Made by a program: the position numbers and the translations under genes. A model generated the notes under the pieces. It searched no databases. It was given only the letters and a program-made list of their open reading frames with translations, and had not been told where the DNA came from. This document shows, one piece after another, positions 15,353 through 24,152 of a stretch of DNA of 64,000 bases (positions are counted from its first letter, which is position 1; each line of letters starts with the position of its first letter). This DNA comes from CAWIMX01 sp963837345 (GTDB taxonomy: Bacteria > Acidobacteriota > Vicinamibacteria > Vicinamibacterales > CAVVIG01), in the NCBI GenBank assembly GCA_963837345.1, contig CAWIMX010000001.1:248001-312000 (forward strand). Direction: 5' to 3'.

Positions 15353-16132
15353 CTAGGCTGCGCGCACGATCCGGAAGCCGATGCTGTGCGCGTAGGTGTC
15401 GGGCGGCACGACGTGCCGATGGGCGCATCGAAGCATCGTCACGTCGTCGCAGACCCAGGAGCCGCCGCGAACGACGCGCAGGTGCCCCGACTGCGGCCCG
15501 CCGGGATCACGCCCGTCGGCGGTCGAGTAATAGTCGGAGGCATACCAGTCGGACACCCACTCCCACACGTTCCCGATCATGTCGTACAGGCCATAGCCGT
15601 TCGGCGCGTACGTGCCCGTGGGTTTCGTGCCGCGCTCGCGCTTCGTGCGGGGATCGGCGAGGTAGTTGGCGCGGGTGGCGTCGATCTCCGGGCCCCAGGC
15701 ATAGCGCTGGCCTTCGACGCCGCCGCGAGCGGCCTTCTCCCACTCGGCTTCGGTGGGCAGCCGGATCATCGCGTCGAGCGTCTCCGACAGCCACTGGCAG
15801 TAGGCCTGGGCGTCGTCGAAGGTCACGAGCACGACAGGGTGATTGCCGTGGCCCGACGGCGGTTCTCCGCGGTGCCACGTGTAGGGCGCCGCGAACTCGC
15901 GGAAGGCCCCCTCGCGGCGGCCGGTGGCGAGACTGGGGAGACCGCGCAGGGCCGGCGCCGCGTAGCCCGTCGCGCGGATGAACCGCGCGTATTCGTCGAC
16001 GGTGACGGGAAACCGGCCGATGAAAAACTCGCCCACGTACACACGATGAACCGGCCGCTCGTCTTCGTTGGCGTCGGCGGCGCCCATGAGAAAGTCTCCG
16101 GCCGGGATTCGGGCAAGATCGGGTGCGGTCAC
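15353..16132 (-). CDS. FGE-sulfatase (SUMF1) domain protein, non-canonical active site
   Basis: A 259-residue formylglycine-generating-enzyme-like protein: ARIPAGDFLMGAADANEDERPVHRVYV, FPVTVDEYARF, RLPTEAEWEKAARGG and the core RVVRGGSWVCDDV. It spans just the FGE domain and has no signal peptide. Authentic copper FGEs have two active cysteines five residues apart. Here only the first (in GGSWVC) is in register, and the +5 position is Met, so true sulfatase activation is doubtful. Many such domains have other roles (for example C-H oxidation or carbohydrate binding). The start is GTG, with a TATACT -10-like element at 16149-16154. Confidence 0.8.
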   Translation of the reverse strand: MTAPDLARIPAGDFLMGAADANEDERPVHRVYVGEFFIGRFPVTVDEYARFIRATGYAAPALRGLPSLATGRREGAFREFAAPYTWHRGEPPSGHGNHPVVLVTFDDAQAYCQWLSETLDAMIRLPTEAEWEKAARGGVEGQRYAWGPEIDATRANYLADPRTKRERGTKPTGTYAPNGYGLYDMIGNVWEWVSDWYASDYYSTADGRDPGGPQSGHLRVVRGGSWVCDDVTMLRCAHRHVVPPDTYAHSIGFRIVRAA

Positions 16133-16212
16133 GCGCGTCTGATCGGGAGTATAGACCAGGCGTTTCAGCCCTTCGCGGAAATGCGCGTCGTGAATGATAA
16201 TCGGGGATTGCG

Positions 16213-17391
16213 ATGGCGCCGCTCGATCACATCACGGTTCTCGATCTGACGCGCGTGCTCTCGGGCCCCTACTGCACGATGCTGCTCGCCGACATGGGCG
16301 CGCGCGTGGTGAAGGTGGAGCAGCCGCGGAAGGGCGACGACACGCGCGCGTGGGGTCCGCCATTCCTCGACGGCGAGAGCGCGTACTTCCTCAGCGTGAA
16401 CCGCAACAAGGAGAGCCTGACACTCGATTTCAAGCGCCCCGAGGGGCGGGCCCTCCTCGACCGGCTGATCGCGAGAGCCGACGTCCTCGTGGAAAACTTC
16501 CGGCCCGGCACGCTGGCCCGGCTCGGCCTCGACTATCCGAGCCTCGCGCCGGCGCACCCGCGGCTGGTGTACTGCGCCATTTCGGGCTTCGGACAACGCG
16601 GGCCGCGAAGCCGCGAAGCCGGCTACGACGCCGTCGTGCAGGCCGAGGGCGGGCTGATGAGCATCACCGGTCCGTCGGGCGGCCAGCCGTTCCGGCTCGG
16701 CGTCGCGATCGCCGACATCGCGTCGGGCATGTTCGCGGCCCAGGGCATTACGCTCGCCCTCCTGGCGCGCGAGCGCACCGGGCGTGGCCAGGCCGTCGAC
16801 ATCAGCATGCTCGATTCGGTGGCCGCCCTGCTCACCTATCAGGCGGGCATCTATTTCGCGACGGGTCGGGCGCCGGAGCGGATGGGCAACCGCCACCCGA
16901 CGATCGTGCCCTACGAGACGTTCGAGGCCGCCGACGGGGAGTTCGTGCTGGCCGTGGGCAACGACGATCAGTGGCGGCGCTTCTCGGAGGTGGCCGGCCT
17001 CGACCTGGGCGATCGCTTCGCCACGAATCGCGCGCGCGTCGAGGGCTACGAGGCTCTGCGCCCCCTCCTCGCTGCGCGGCTGCGCGAGTCGCCGCGGCGG
17101 CACTGGATCGAGCGCCTCACGGCGGTCGGAGTCCCGTGCGGGTCGGTACGGGACCTTGCGGAAGTCTTCGCCGACCCGCAGATCCACGCGCGCGACATGG
17201 TGACGGATCTGCATCATTCCGCGGCCGGCCCGATTCGCGTGCTGGGCACGCCGCTCAAATTGTCGGACACCCCGGGTGGAATCCGTACGCCGCCCCCGAC
17301 GCTCGGCGAGCATACCGACACGATCCTCTGTCGCGATCTCGGCATGGCGGTCGCCGACGTGCAACGACTGCACCAGGAAGGCGTGATCTGA
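16213..17391 (+). CDS. Class III CoA-transferase (CaiB/BaiF family)
   Basis: A 392-residue protein of the formyl-CoA/carnitine CoA-transferase family. The N-terminal ITVLDLTRVLSGPYCTMLLADMGARVVKVE is diagnostic. The catalytic aspartate that forms the acyl anhydride is Asp168 (RLGVAIADIASGM). Other family motifs are LVENFRPG and YDAVVQAEGGLMSITG. The ATG has a GGGGA ribosome site seven bases upstream. The substrate cannot be inferred. The next gene starts directly after the stop codon. Confidence 0.9.
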   Translation: MAPLDHITVLDLTRVLSGPYCTMLLADMGARVVKVEQPRKGDDTRAWGPPFLDGESAYFLSVNRNKESLTLDFKRPEGRALLDRLIARADVLVENFRPGTLARLGLDYPSLAPAHPRLVYCAISGFGQRGPRSREAGYDAVVQAEGGLMSITGPSGGQPFRLGVAIADIASGMFAAQGITLALLARERTGRGQAVDISMLDSVAALLTYQAGIYFATGRAPERMGNRHPTIVPYETFEAADGEFVLAVGNDDQWRRFSEVAGLDLGDRFATNRARVEGYEALRPLLAARLRESPRRHWIERLTAVGVPCGSVRDLAEVFADPQIHARDMVTDLHHSAAGPIRVLGTPLKLSDTPGGIRTPPPTLGEHTDTILCRDLGMAVADVQRLHQEGVI

Positions 17392-17820
17392 ATGGAGACG
17401 GCCGACGTTCGCAAGCGCGTGCGGGAGGCGGTCGGCCGGGCGCAGGCGGCGGCCCGGGATCGACGCGCGCGCGCGGAAGTCGGTCAGTCGCAGTACGCGC
17501 GGTTTCTCGAGCGCGTGGCCGTGCCGCTCTGCCGCCAGCTGGTCAACGTGCTCCGGGCGGAAGGCTACACCTTCACGCTCGGCACGCCGCCCGGCGGCGT
17601 CAGCCTCGCTTCGGAGCGATCGCCGAACGACGTCATCGAACTGGTGCTGGACACGGAAGGCGATCGGTCCCTGGTGCTCGGACGCACGCGTCGTCGTTAC
17701 GGGGGTCGAGTGCTCGAATCCGAACGCGCCGTGAACGAGCGCGGTGCGATCGACGAGCTCACCGAGGACGATGTGCTCGCGTTCCTGCTGCGCGAGCTGG
17801 AACCGTTCGTCGAGAAGTAG
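17392..17820 (+). CDS. Conserved-looking orphan, 142 residues
   Basis: Starts at ATG immediately after the CoA-transferase stop. The N-terminal third is strongly helical and basic (VREAVGRAQAAARDRRARAE), the middle has beta-rich segments (YTFTLGTPPGGVSLAS, NDVIELVLDT), and the C-terminus is an acidic helix. No signal peptide, membrane helix or known motif was recognised. Codon use matches its neighbours, so it is likely a real gene in an operon with the CoA-transferase. Function unknown. Confidence 0.65.
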   Translation: METADVRKRVREAVGRAQAAARDRRARAEVGQSQYARFLERVAVPLCRQLVNVLRAEGYTFTLGTPPGGVSLASERSPNDVIELVLDTEGDRSLVLGRTRRRYGGRVLESERAVNERGAIDELTEDDVLAFLLRELEPFVEK

Positions 17821-17823
17821 GAG

Positions 17824-20167
17824 CTACGCGCGGCGCTCGACGAACGACGTGTCGAGCCCGAGGCGCTCGAAAGCCGCGAGGAGGCCCATCCGGTCGGCCG
17901 CCGCGCGATACGCCTCGCGCGGATCCACGGATCCTTTCTGCACCAGGCCGGCGAGCGAATCGTTCATCGAGGCCATGCCGTAGCGCCTGCCGCCGTCGAT
18001 GGCGATCGGGAGCTGCGAGGTCTTGCCCTCGCTGATCGCGGCCGCGACCGCCGGCGTGTTCAGGAGCACTTCCCGGGCGGCCAGCCGCCCGCCGCCCACG
18101 CGGCGGACGAGCACCTGCGCCACGACGCCTCGCAGGGTCTCGGCCAGCGACTGCTGCAGCTGCCGGCGGTGCTCGGGCGGACACGCGTTGATGATGCGGT
18201 CGATCGCGCTGGTCGTCGCATGCGCCGGGAACCCGCCGATGACGAGCCGACCCGCCGACGCCGCCTCGAGCGCGACGCCGACGAGGCTTGGCGTCCGCAG
18301 CGATTCGATGACGAGGATGTCGGGATCCTCGCGCAGGGCAGCCTGCGCGACCGCCAGCATGTCGTCGAAGCCCCCGCGCGCCTCGCGCTGGCTGATGAAG
18401 GCATTGATGCGCGGGTGAATGACGCTGATCTCGCGCTCGACGGTGATCACGTGGTCGCGCCGCGTGCGGTTGATCAGATCGACGAACGCCGAAATCAACG
18501 TTCGCTTCCCGCTCAGGCGGGGACCGGTCACGAGCAGCAGCCCTTCCGGCTCGATCGCCAGAGCCTGCACCCGGCGCGGCAGGCCGAGCTGCTCGGCCGA
18601 GGCCACTCGCCCCGGCATGATGCGAAACACGCCGCCCGGGCCGCGGTGGTCGCGGAACGTCGTGCAGCGCACGCGCCCGACGCCGGTGACCTCCGACGTC
18701 CAGTCGGCGGCCGCGCCCGCCCGCAGCGCCTCGTGGTCGGGCTCCGGCATCACACTCAGCAGCAGCGCTTCCACGTCGTTCGGCGCGAGCACCCCCTCGC
18801 CCTCGACCGGATACACCTCGCCTTCGACGCGCATCGAGGGCTGCGACTGCGACGACAGGTAGAGCGTGGACGCGCCGCGCGTGGCAACCAGGCGCAGCAG
18901 GCGCTCGAGACCTCCGAACTGTGGCCGCCCCGGAGGTGGCGACTGGAGGCGACTCGAATCTCGACCCATCGGCGCGCCCTCCGCCGTCGGCGAAGGCAGC
19001 ATGGGCGGCGGCAGTATCACCTCCGGCGGCACGATGCGATCGGACACGGGGCGCGGGGTCGAGGGGGCCGCCGCGGCTGGCGGCGCCGTTGCACGGACGG
19101 GCGGAACGGGACTGGGTCGCTCGACGGGCGGCGTCGGCACGACGGGCGGCTTCCACGCCGTGGCACTCGCCGCGACGGGCTCGGTCGCCGAAACGAGAGG
19201 CTCCGGCGCGGCCACGTTCGGAGCCGGTGTCTGGACCACGGGCTCTGAGGCGCGTGGTACCGGGGCCGGCGCCGGCACGGGCGGCGCCGGTGCTGGCGGC
19301 TCCGGCACGGAGGTCGGCGAATCAGGCGGCGGCGTCCGCTCGGTCGCCAGCGGCCCGGGCCTCGGGATGAACTGCCTCGACTCGAGCGCGGAGGGTTCCG
19401 GGTCGGGCGTCAACGCCCGGGGCGCCGCGCTGGCGATTCGCTCTGCCGCAGCTCCCGTCTCGCCGGAAGCGGTTATCGACGGGGCTTCCGTTGTCTGGGT
19501 CTCGTCGAACGAGGCTCGCGCCTGCGCCGGCGTGGGCGCCTCGAACGCACCCGGCGGCGCAAATCCCGCATGCCGCTCGGCTGCCTGATACGCCGACGCG
19601 GGACGAGGCGCAATGATCGGCGGCGACATCGACGCGGCAGGCCGTGCCTCCTGCGGCGCGACTTTGGGAACGATCGGCTGTGCCTCGGCGGCCTTCTGCG
19701 ACGAGGGGGCTCCCTGCCCACCCGTCATCACCGCGAACTCGACCTCCGGCATCGCGGCCGGCAGGGCGTGACGCGTCTCGGGCGCCGCGGTGGCCGGTCC
19801 GGCGTCGGCCGGCTGCTCGAAGATGTCGGCCGGCACCAGATCGTCGTCAGGCACGCGGCGCCGGCGGATTTCACACCAGACATCGTCCCCGCCCCTGGCG
19901 GCCACGATCGTGAAATGCTCGGCGGGAAACTCGGCGCTGGCGGGCAGCTCGGTACTGCGAGGCGCCGAACTCGTCGAGGGCGCGCTGTGATTCGATCGAC
20001 AGAAGCTGTCCGACGATGCCGCTCACGGCCTCGAAGGTGAGACCCTTGGTCGCCAGTTCGATCTGCCCGGTGGGCGTCACCACGTACGGCTTCTCGCCGA
20101 CGTGGAGCACGAGGGCTTCCCCGTCGACTTGCAGAATCGAGTGGAGGAGCGAGGGGACGAGACTCAC
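17824..20167 (-). pseudogene. PilT/VirB11-like secretion ATPase with duplicated N-domain, split by a +1 base at about 19951
   Basis: The repaired protein has about 780 residues. The first 70 (SLVPSLLHSILQVDGEALVL ... QRALDEFGASQY) resemble the N-terminal domain of PilT. After the indel at GGTAC 19951-19955 the other frame continues with ELPASAEFPAEHFTIVAARGG. A Pro/Ala-rich, probably disordered linker of about 230 residues follows, then a second PilT-type N-domain and the ATPase domain. The Walker A is GPRLSGKRT, the Asp box TVEREI, the Walker B region DPDILVIESLR and the His box AHATTSA; each deviates from active PilT at one or more positions. It could be a weak or inactive retraction ATPase or a regulator of gliding or pili. 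Confidence 0.75.
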
Positions 20168-20200
20168 GTCCGGTTGTGTCGGCCGAAGCCGCCTCCAACA

Positions 20201-20626
20201 TTAGGCGCCCGAGGGCGCCGCCTGGTAAATCCGTACCAGCTCGACGAGCTTGTAGCCGCGCGTCTGGTACGGCGGAATTACCCGCTCGGTCTTGAGGTAC
20301 TGAAGCATACCGTCGTCCGCGTAGTCGGGGGCGCCGACGTCGGGCATCCCCGAGAGCGCCGCTTCCAGGTCGGCGACGGTCATGGCGGGTGTGGCGACCT
20401 CCCGCGTGATCGGCAGAATGCCGAACCGGCGCGAACGCTCCACGCGCGTGCGCTGCTCGAAGCCGACGAACACTTCGTTGCTGATGAAGTTGAAGTCGGC
20501 TTCCGAGCGGCTGGCGGGCGCATCTTCGATGCGAACGAAGGCCACGCCGTGAATCGTCGGCAGACGCTCGAGCAGCACCTGCGTGAACAACCCTTCCCCG
20601 GACCACTTGGACGTGTCGACCGACAT
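20201..20626 (-). CDS. Orphan protein next to the PilT-like gene
   Basis: A 141-residue soluble protein. No motif was recognised. It has alternating hydrophobic strands (HGVAFVRIEDAP, NEVFVGFEQRTR, RFGILPITREVA) and a C-terminal RGYKLVELVRIY. It ends 33 bases before the PilT-like gene on the same strand and probably shares its transcript, which hints at a role with that protein. Its ATG is only 20 bases from the divergent regulator's ATG, so both promoters must overlap or the transcripts carry almost no leader. Confidence 0.7.
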   Translation of the reverse strand: MSVDTSKWSGEGLFTQVLLERLPTIHGVAFVRIEDAPASRSEADFNFISNEVFVGFEQRTRVERSRRFGILPITREVATPAMTVADLEAALSGMPDVGAPDYADDGMLQYLKTERVIPPYQTRGYKLVELVRIYQAAPSGA

Positions 20627-20630
20627 GTTC

Positions 20631-20646
20631 GGATAATATCGCTCCC
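20631..20646 (+). promoter_or_regulatory. Start-proximal -10 element of the DtxR/MntR gene
   Basis: The sequence GGATAATATCG lies 6-16 bases before the ATG at 20647. A -10 hexamer (GATAAT or TAATAT) in this place would give a leaderless mRNA. No Shine-Dalgarno is present in front of the gene, which supports this reading. Confidence 0.4.
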
Positions 20647-21324
20647 ATGCTCCCGTCGAGCACCGTTGAAAATTATCTGAAGGCGATTTATCACGGACAG
20701 GCGGCGCTCGGGCCCGACACGCGTCTGATGGCGATCGGACAGGTGGCTGCCGCGCTCGGAGTGACCCCCGGCACGGCGACGACGATGGTCAAGGCGCTGG
20801 CCGAGTCGGGCCTCGCCGAATACGAGCCGTACAGCGGCGTCCGCCTCTCGAGGGCGGGCGAACGGCTGGCCGGCCTCGTGCTGCGCCGGCATCGTCTCGT
20901 GGAGCTTTTCCTGGTGCGGGTGATGGGGATGAGCTGGGCCGACGTGCACGACGAAGCCGAACAGCTGGAGCACGTGGTGTCCGAGCGGCTGATCGAGCGA
21001 ATCGACGACATGCTCGGACATCCGACGCATGATCCGCACGGCGATCCGATCCCGGACGCCCAGGGCGCCATCGCCCCGCATGAGCTCGACGACCTGCTGA
21101 CCTGTCCCATCGGTCAGCGGCTGCGCGTGATCCGCATCCTCGATCAAGATCCGGCCTTTCTGCGTTTCGTCGAGCGTCACGGGCTGAAACCGGGCGAGCC
21201 GATCGCCGTCGAAGGACGCGACAACGCCGCCGATGCGGTGCGGCTCCGCGCCGGCGATCACCGCGAGATCACCATCGGCGCGCGCGCGGCGTCGAAGCTG
21301 CTGGTCGAACCTGAGCGCGCCTGA
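20647..21324 (+). CDS. DtxR/MntR-family metal-dependent repressor
   Basis: A 225-residue regulator. The N-terminal winged helix includes STVENYLKAIY and VAAALGVTPGTATTMVKALAESGL (recognition helix), followed by the dimerisation and metal-binding domain with HRLVELFLVRVMGMSWADVHDEAEQLEHVVS, whose His and Glu residues match the ligands of the family. A C-terminal SH3-like FeoA domain (from about 145) is present as in IdeR. It may control iron or manganese genes; the FTR1 permease lies 25 kb away but has a Fur-type rather than a DtxR-type box. Confidence 0.88.
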   Translation: MLPSSTVENYLKAIYHGQAALGPDTRLMAIGQVAAALGVTPGTATTMVKALAESGLAEYEPYSGVRLSRAGERLAGLVLRRHRLVELFLVRVMGMSWADVHDEAEQLEHVVSERLIERIDDMLGHPTHDPHGDPIPDAQGAIAPHELDDLLTCPIGQRLRVIRILDQDPAFLRFVERHGLKPGEPIAVEGRDNAADAVRLRAGDHREITIGARAASKLLVEPERA

Positions 21325-21349
21325 CCGCGCCCGGTCAGGCGCCGCCATC

Positions 21350-22000
21350 TCAGAGCAGCCGAACCAGGTCGACCGGGGCGTCGGCCGCCAGATCGTCGGC
21401 GTCGAGGGTGCCGGGCGGGAACGTCTCATAGCCAAAGCCGTAGCGCGCCAGACAGACGCGCGTGGTCGCGGCGTGCGCCGTCCGCCAGTCGGTGAGGGAA
21501 TCGCCGACGAGCACGGTGGCCGGGGCGTCGACGCCGGCGCGAGCCGCCAGGTGCAGCAGGCCGGCAGGATCCGGCTTTCGCGGCCACGGGCCGTCGCCCC
21601 CGACGACCGCCTCCTGTGCGAAGTGACGCGACAGGCCGAGACCCTCGAGGATCTGCCATGTGTGACGCAGCGGCTTGTTCGTCAGCACCGCCAGCGACGC
21701 GCGCGTGCGAAGACGCTCGAGCGCGTCGGGGATGCCGGGATACGGACGCGTATGTTCAAGGAGCCGCCGGCCGTAGATCTCGAGGTATTGCTCGAGGGCA
21801 TCGGCCGGCTGCGTCAGGCTCGCCGCGTCGAAGGCCCGTGACACCAGGAGCGCCGCTCCGCCCCCCACCATGCGGCCGATGCGGTCCTCGGCGAGCGGCT
21901 CGACGCCGTGCGCCACGAGCAGCGTGTTGGCCGACTCGGCGATGTCGCGCCGCGAATCGATCAGCGTGCCGTCGAGATCGAAGACGATGAGGCGGAACAT
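21350..22000 (-). CDS. gph: HAD-family phosphatase, phosphoglycolate phosphatase-like
   Basis: A 216-residue haloacid dehalogenase hydrolase. The nucleophile motif is FDLDGTLIDSR (Asp8, Asp10), motif II is VLTNKP, and motif III/IV is GDSLTDWRTAHAA. The helical cap lies between residues 15 and 85. Phosphoglycolate phosphatase (Gph) is the closest functional guess, but the acceptor is not determined by these motifs. It is followed 22 bases downstream in genomic order by queD, on the same strand, whose start lies upstream at 22430. Confidence 0.82.
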   Translation of the reverse strand: MFRLIVFDLDGTLIDSRRDIAESANTLLVAHGVEPLAEDRIGRMVGGGAALLVSRAFDAASLTQPADALEQYLEIYGRRLLEHTRPYPGIPDALERLRTRASLAVLTNKPLRHTWQILEGLGLSRHFAQEAVVGGDGPWPRKPDPAGLLHLAARAGVDAPATVLVGDSLTDWRTAHAATTRVCLARYGFGYETFPPGTLDADDLAADAPVDLVRLL

Positions 22001-22022
22001 GGCATGCGGAACCAGGGAACCC

Positions 22023-22430
22023 TCACGGCGCTTCTCCGTATTCTGCGAACGACGTGGGCGTCTCCCACACCTTCACACGGACGACGGCAAATCCCTGTTC
22101 CCGCGCGTAGTCGAAGATCAGCCGGGCGATCCGCTCGACGGTGGGGTTGCTGTCGAGCAGATAGATCGGCTCGCCCAGCGCCTGCAGTGGCTTCACGAGC
22201 GGATCGTCGTGCCGCAGCAACATCTTGTGATCGAGCGCGTGGTCGATCCAGCCCTTCACCACTCGCTTGATGTCGCTGAAGTCGCAGACCATGTTGCGAT
22301 CGTCGAGCTGCCCGGTTCGCACCTCGATCTCGGCCACCGCGTTGTGCCCGTGGGGGTGCTTGCAGACGCCGTCGTAGTCGAGCAGCCGGTGCCCGTAGCA
22401 GAAGTCGATGCGTTTAGTGACGGAATACAT
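22023..22430 (-). CDS. queD: 6-carboxy-5,6,7,8-tetrahydropterin synthase QueD
   Basis: Converts dihydroneopterin triphosphate to 6-carboxytetrahydropterin in queuosine (7-deazaguanine) synthesis. The 135-residue protein has the zinc site His14, His27 and His29 with the catalytic Cys23 (VCKHPHGHN), then CDFSDIKR and SNPTVERIA with the C-terminal glutamate in VWETPTS. It is divergent from queC, which acts two steps later. QueE is not in the window. Confidence 0.9.
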   Translation of the reverse strand: MYSVTKRIDFCYGHRLLDYDGVCKHPHGHNAVAEIEVRTGQLDDRNMVCDFSDIKRVVKGWIDHALDHKMLLRHDDPLVKPLQALGEPIYLLDSNPTVERIARLIFDYAREQGFAVVRVKVWETPTSFAEYGEAP

Positions 22431-22558
22431 AGTGACTCGACCAGGGAAAGACGAAATCGTCGAAGATCGTCACGGATCAAGGCGCTCAGGTCGAAATAGT
22501 ATCATCTCAGTTCACGACGATTGGTTCGCCGGAGGCGACCAGGCGCATTCATCCCCGC

Positions 22559-23254
22559 ATGCCATCAGCCGTGCTGCTTTCCGGCGGTCTCGACAGCGCC
22601 GTGCTTCTGGCCGAGGAGGCGGCGGCGGGCGACGTGCAGCCGGTCTACGTGAGCGCGGGGCTCTCGTGGGAAGCGGCCGAGCGCGACATGGTTGGCCGAC
22701 TGCTCGCCCGGCCCGCGTTCAGAGCCCTTCGGCGCCCGCTCATCGCGCTCGCCGTCGACATGCGCGACGTTTATGCCGGCTCTCACTGGGCGATCACCGG
22801 GAGGGCCCCGGCCTATCACACGCCCGATGAGGACGTCTATCTGGCGGGCCGCAACATCGTGCTGCTCAGCAAGGCGGGCGTGCACTGCGCCGCCGCCGGC
22901 CTCGATCGCATCGTGCTCGGCACGCTCGCGCACAATCCCTTTCCCGATGCGACGCCCGAGTTCCGTACGGCGATGGCGCGCGCGCTGTCGCTCGGGCTCG
23001 ATCGCCCGATCGCCATCGACGCGCCCTATGCCGGGCGCGGCAAGGCCGACGTGATCCGTCGAGGGCTCGCGCTCGACGTTCCGTTCGATCTGACCCTGTC
23101 GTGCATGCAGCCGGTCGCGCCGGCGCGCGAGGGCGAACCGTTCCGCCACTGTGGCACGTGCAGCAAGTGCCGCGAACGCCACGACGCCTTTCTGCAGGTG
23201 AACGGGACCGACCCCACCGGCTACGCGGACGGGCGGTTCGTGCGGCGGGGATAG
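22559..23254 (+). CDS. queC: 7-cyano-7-deazaguanine synthase QueC
   Basis: Makes preQ0 from 7-carboxy-7-deazaguanine and ammonia with ATP. The 231-residue protein has the PP-loop SGGLDS at 8-13 and the zinc-binding cysteines 182, 198, 201 and 204 (HCGTCSKCRERHDAF). The ATG follows a weak ribosome site. The 128-base gap to queD contains no preQ1-riboswitch-like sequence; only an AT-rich ATAGTAT near 22497-22503 looks promoter-like. Confidence 0.93.
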   Translation: MPSAVLLSGGLDSAVLLAEEAAAGDVQPVYVSAGLSWEAAERDMVGRLLARPAFRALRRPLIALAVDMRDVYAGSHWAITGRAPAYHTPDEDVYLAGRNIVLLSKAGVHCAAAGLDRIVLGTLAHNPFPDATPEFRTAMARALSLGLDRPIAIDAPYAGRGKADVIRRGLALDVPFDLTLSCMQPVAPAREGEPFRHCGTCSKCRERHDAFLQVNGTDPTGYADGRFVRRG

Positions 23255-23276
23255 AGGTCGCCGGGTGGCGTCGCGA

Positions 23277-24152
23277 TCAGCCAGCCAGCGCCGCCAGGCG
23301 CGCGGCGCCGATGGCCGCGGCATCCGCCCCGAGCGCGGCGGGCACCACGCGGACCGACGAGACGAGCGCCGCCGGCATCCGCCGCGCCAGTTCCGCGCGA
23401 ACGGGCTCGAGCAGCAGATCCTCGGCGAGCGCCATCAGCCCTCCGAGGACGAGCACCTCCGGGTCGACGATCACCAGCAGGTTGGCCGCGGCCATGCCCA
23501 GGTACCTGGCGGTGTCGCGGACGACCGACACCGACACGCCGTCGCCGTCGCGCGCGGCAGACAGGACGTGATCGACCGTAACGGCGTTCAGATCGCCGCT
23601 GACGATGTCCTCGACCGCCGAGCCGTCGCCGGCCTTGACCCGCCACACGAGGCGCCGCACGAGGCCCGCCTCGCCGACTTCGGTCTCGAGGCAGCCGACC
23701 CGGCGATAGTCCTCGCGTTCGACCGGATTGAGCGACATCCACGCAACGGCGGATGCGTAGCGGTGCGCGCCGGTCATCGGCTCGCCACCGCGAATCACGC
23801 CGGCGGCCACGTGTTCACCGACGCTGAAATACACGACGTCCGCCGCGCCGCGCGCCGCGCCGACCCACGCTTCGGCAACGGCGGCCGAGGTTCCCGAGGC
23901 GGCAGTCGTGATCACGCGATGCGGCCCGACCGACGAGGCCGGCAGCCCGGCCGCGCCCGGCTGGCCCGGCACGTTCACGGCGAGGCCCAGGCCCGCGGCG
24001 GCCTGGCTCGTCCACACGCGCCCGAGGAGCGCGGCGAGGCCGGCGGCTCGGTCGCCGTCGACCGCCTGCTCGGCCCTGGCGGTCACCCGGCCGTCGGCGT
24101 CCACGGCCACCGCCGTCGCGGAGGCATCCCGGAGTTCGACACCCAGCGTCAT
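23277..24152 (-). CDS. ROK-family sugar kinase/regulator-like protein
   Basis: A 291-residue ROK protein: LGLAVNVPGQPG, ASGTSAAVAEAWVGAA, ADVVYFSVGEHVAAGVIRGG and the C-terminal NLLVIVDPEVLVLGGLMA. There is no DNA-binding domain, so it is kinase-like. The phosphate-1 loop near the N-terminus (GVELRDASATAVAVD) is poor, and the usual zinc motif with three cysteines is reduced to one (RRVGCLETE). Activity as a glucokinase is therefore uncertain. The start overlaps the stop of the DUF5615 gene (ATGA). Confidence 0.75.
   Translation of the reverse strand: MTLGVELRDASATAVAVDADGRVTARAEQAVDGDRAAGLAALLGRVWTSQAAAGLGLAVNVPGQPGAAGLPASSVGPHRVITTAASGTSAAVAEAWVGAARGAADVVYFSVGEHVAAGVIRGGEPMTGAHRYASAVAWMSLNPVEREDYRRVGCLETEVGEAGLVRRLVWRVKAGDGSAVEDIVSGDLNAVTVDHVLSAARDGDGVSVSVVRDTARYLGMAAANLLVIVDPEVLVLGGLMALAEDLLLEPVRAELARRMPAALVSSVRVVPAALGADAAAIGAARLAALAG

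Noticed and set aside
13137..19955. Programmed +1 frameshifting in mec, cysM and the PilT-like gene
   Set aside because: No slippery codon, stop codon or rare codon occurs at the shift points, and unrelated genes are involved. Error or mutation at GTAC is simpler.
22431..22558. preQ1 or other riboswitch between queD and queC
   Set aside because: No aptamer-like stems or conserved bases were seen.
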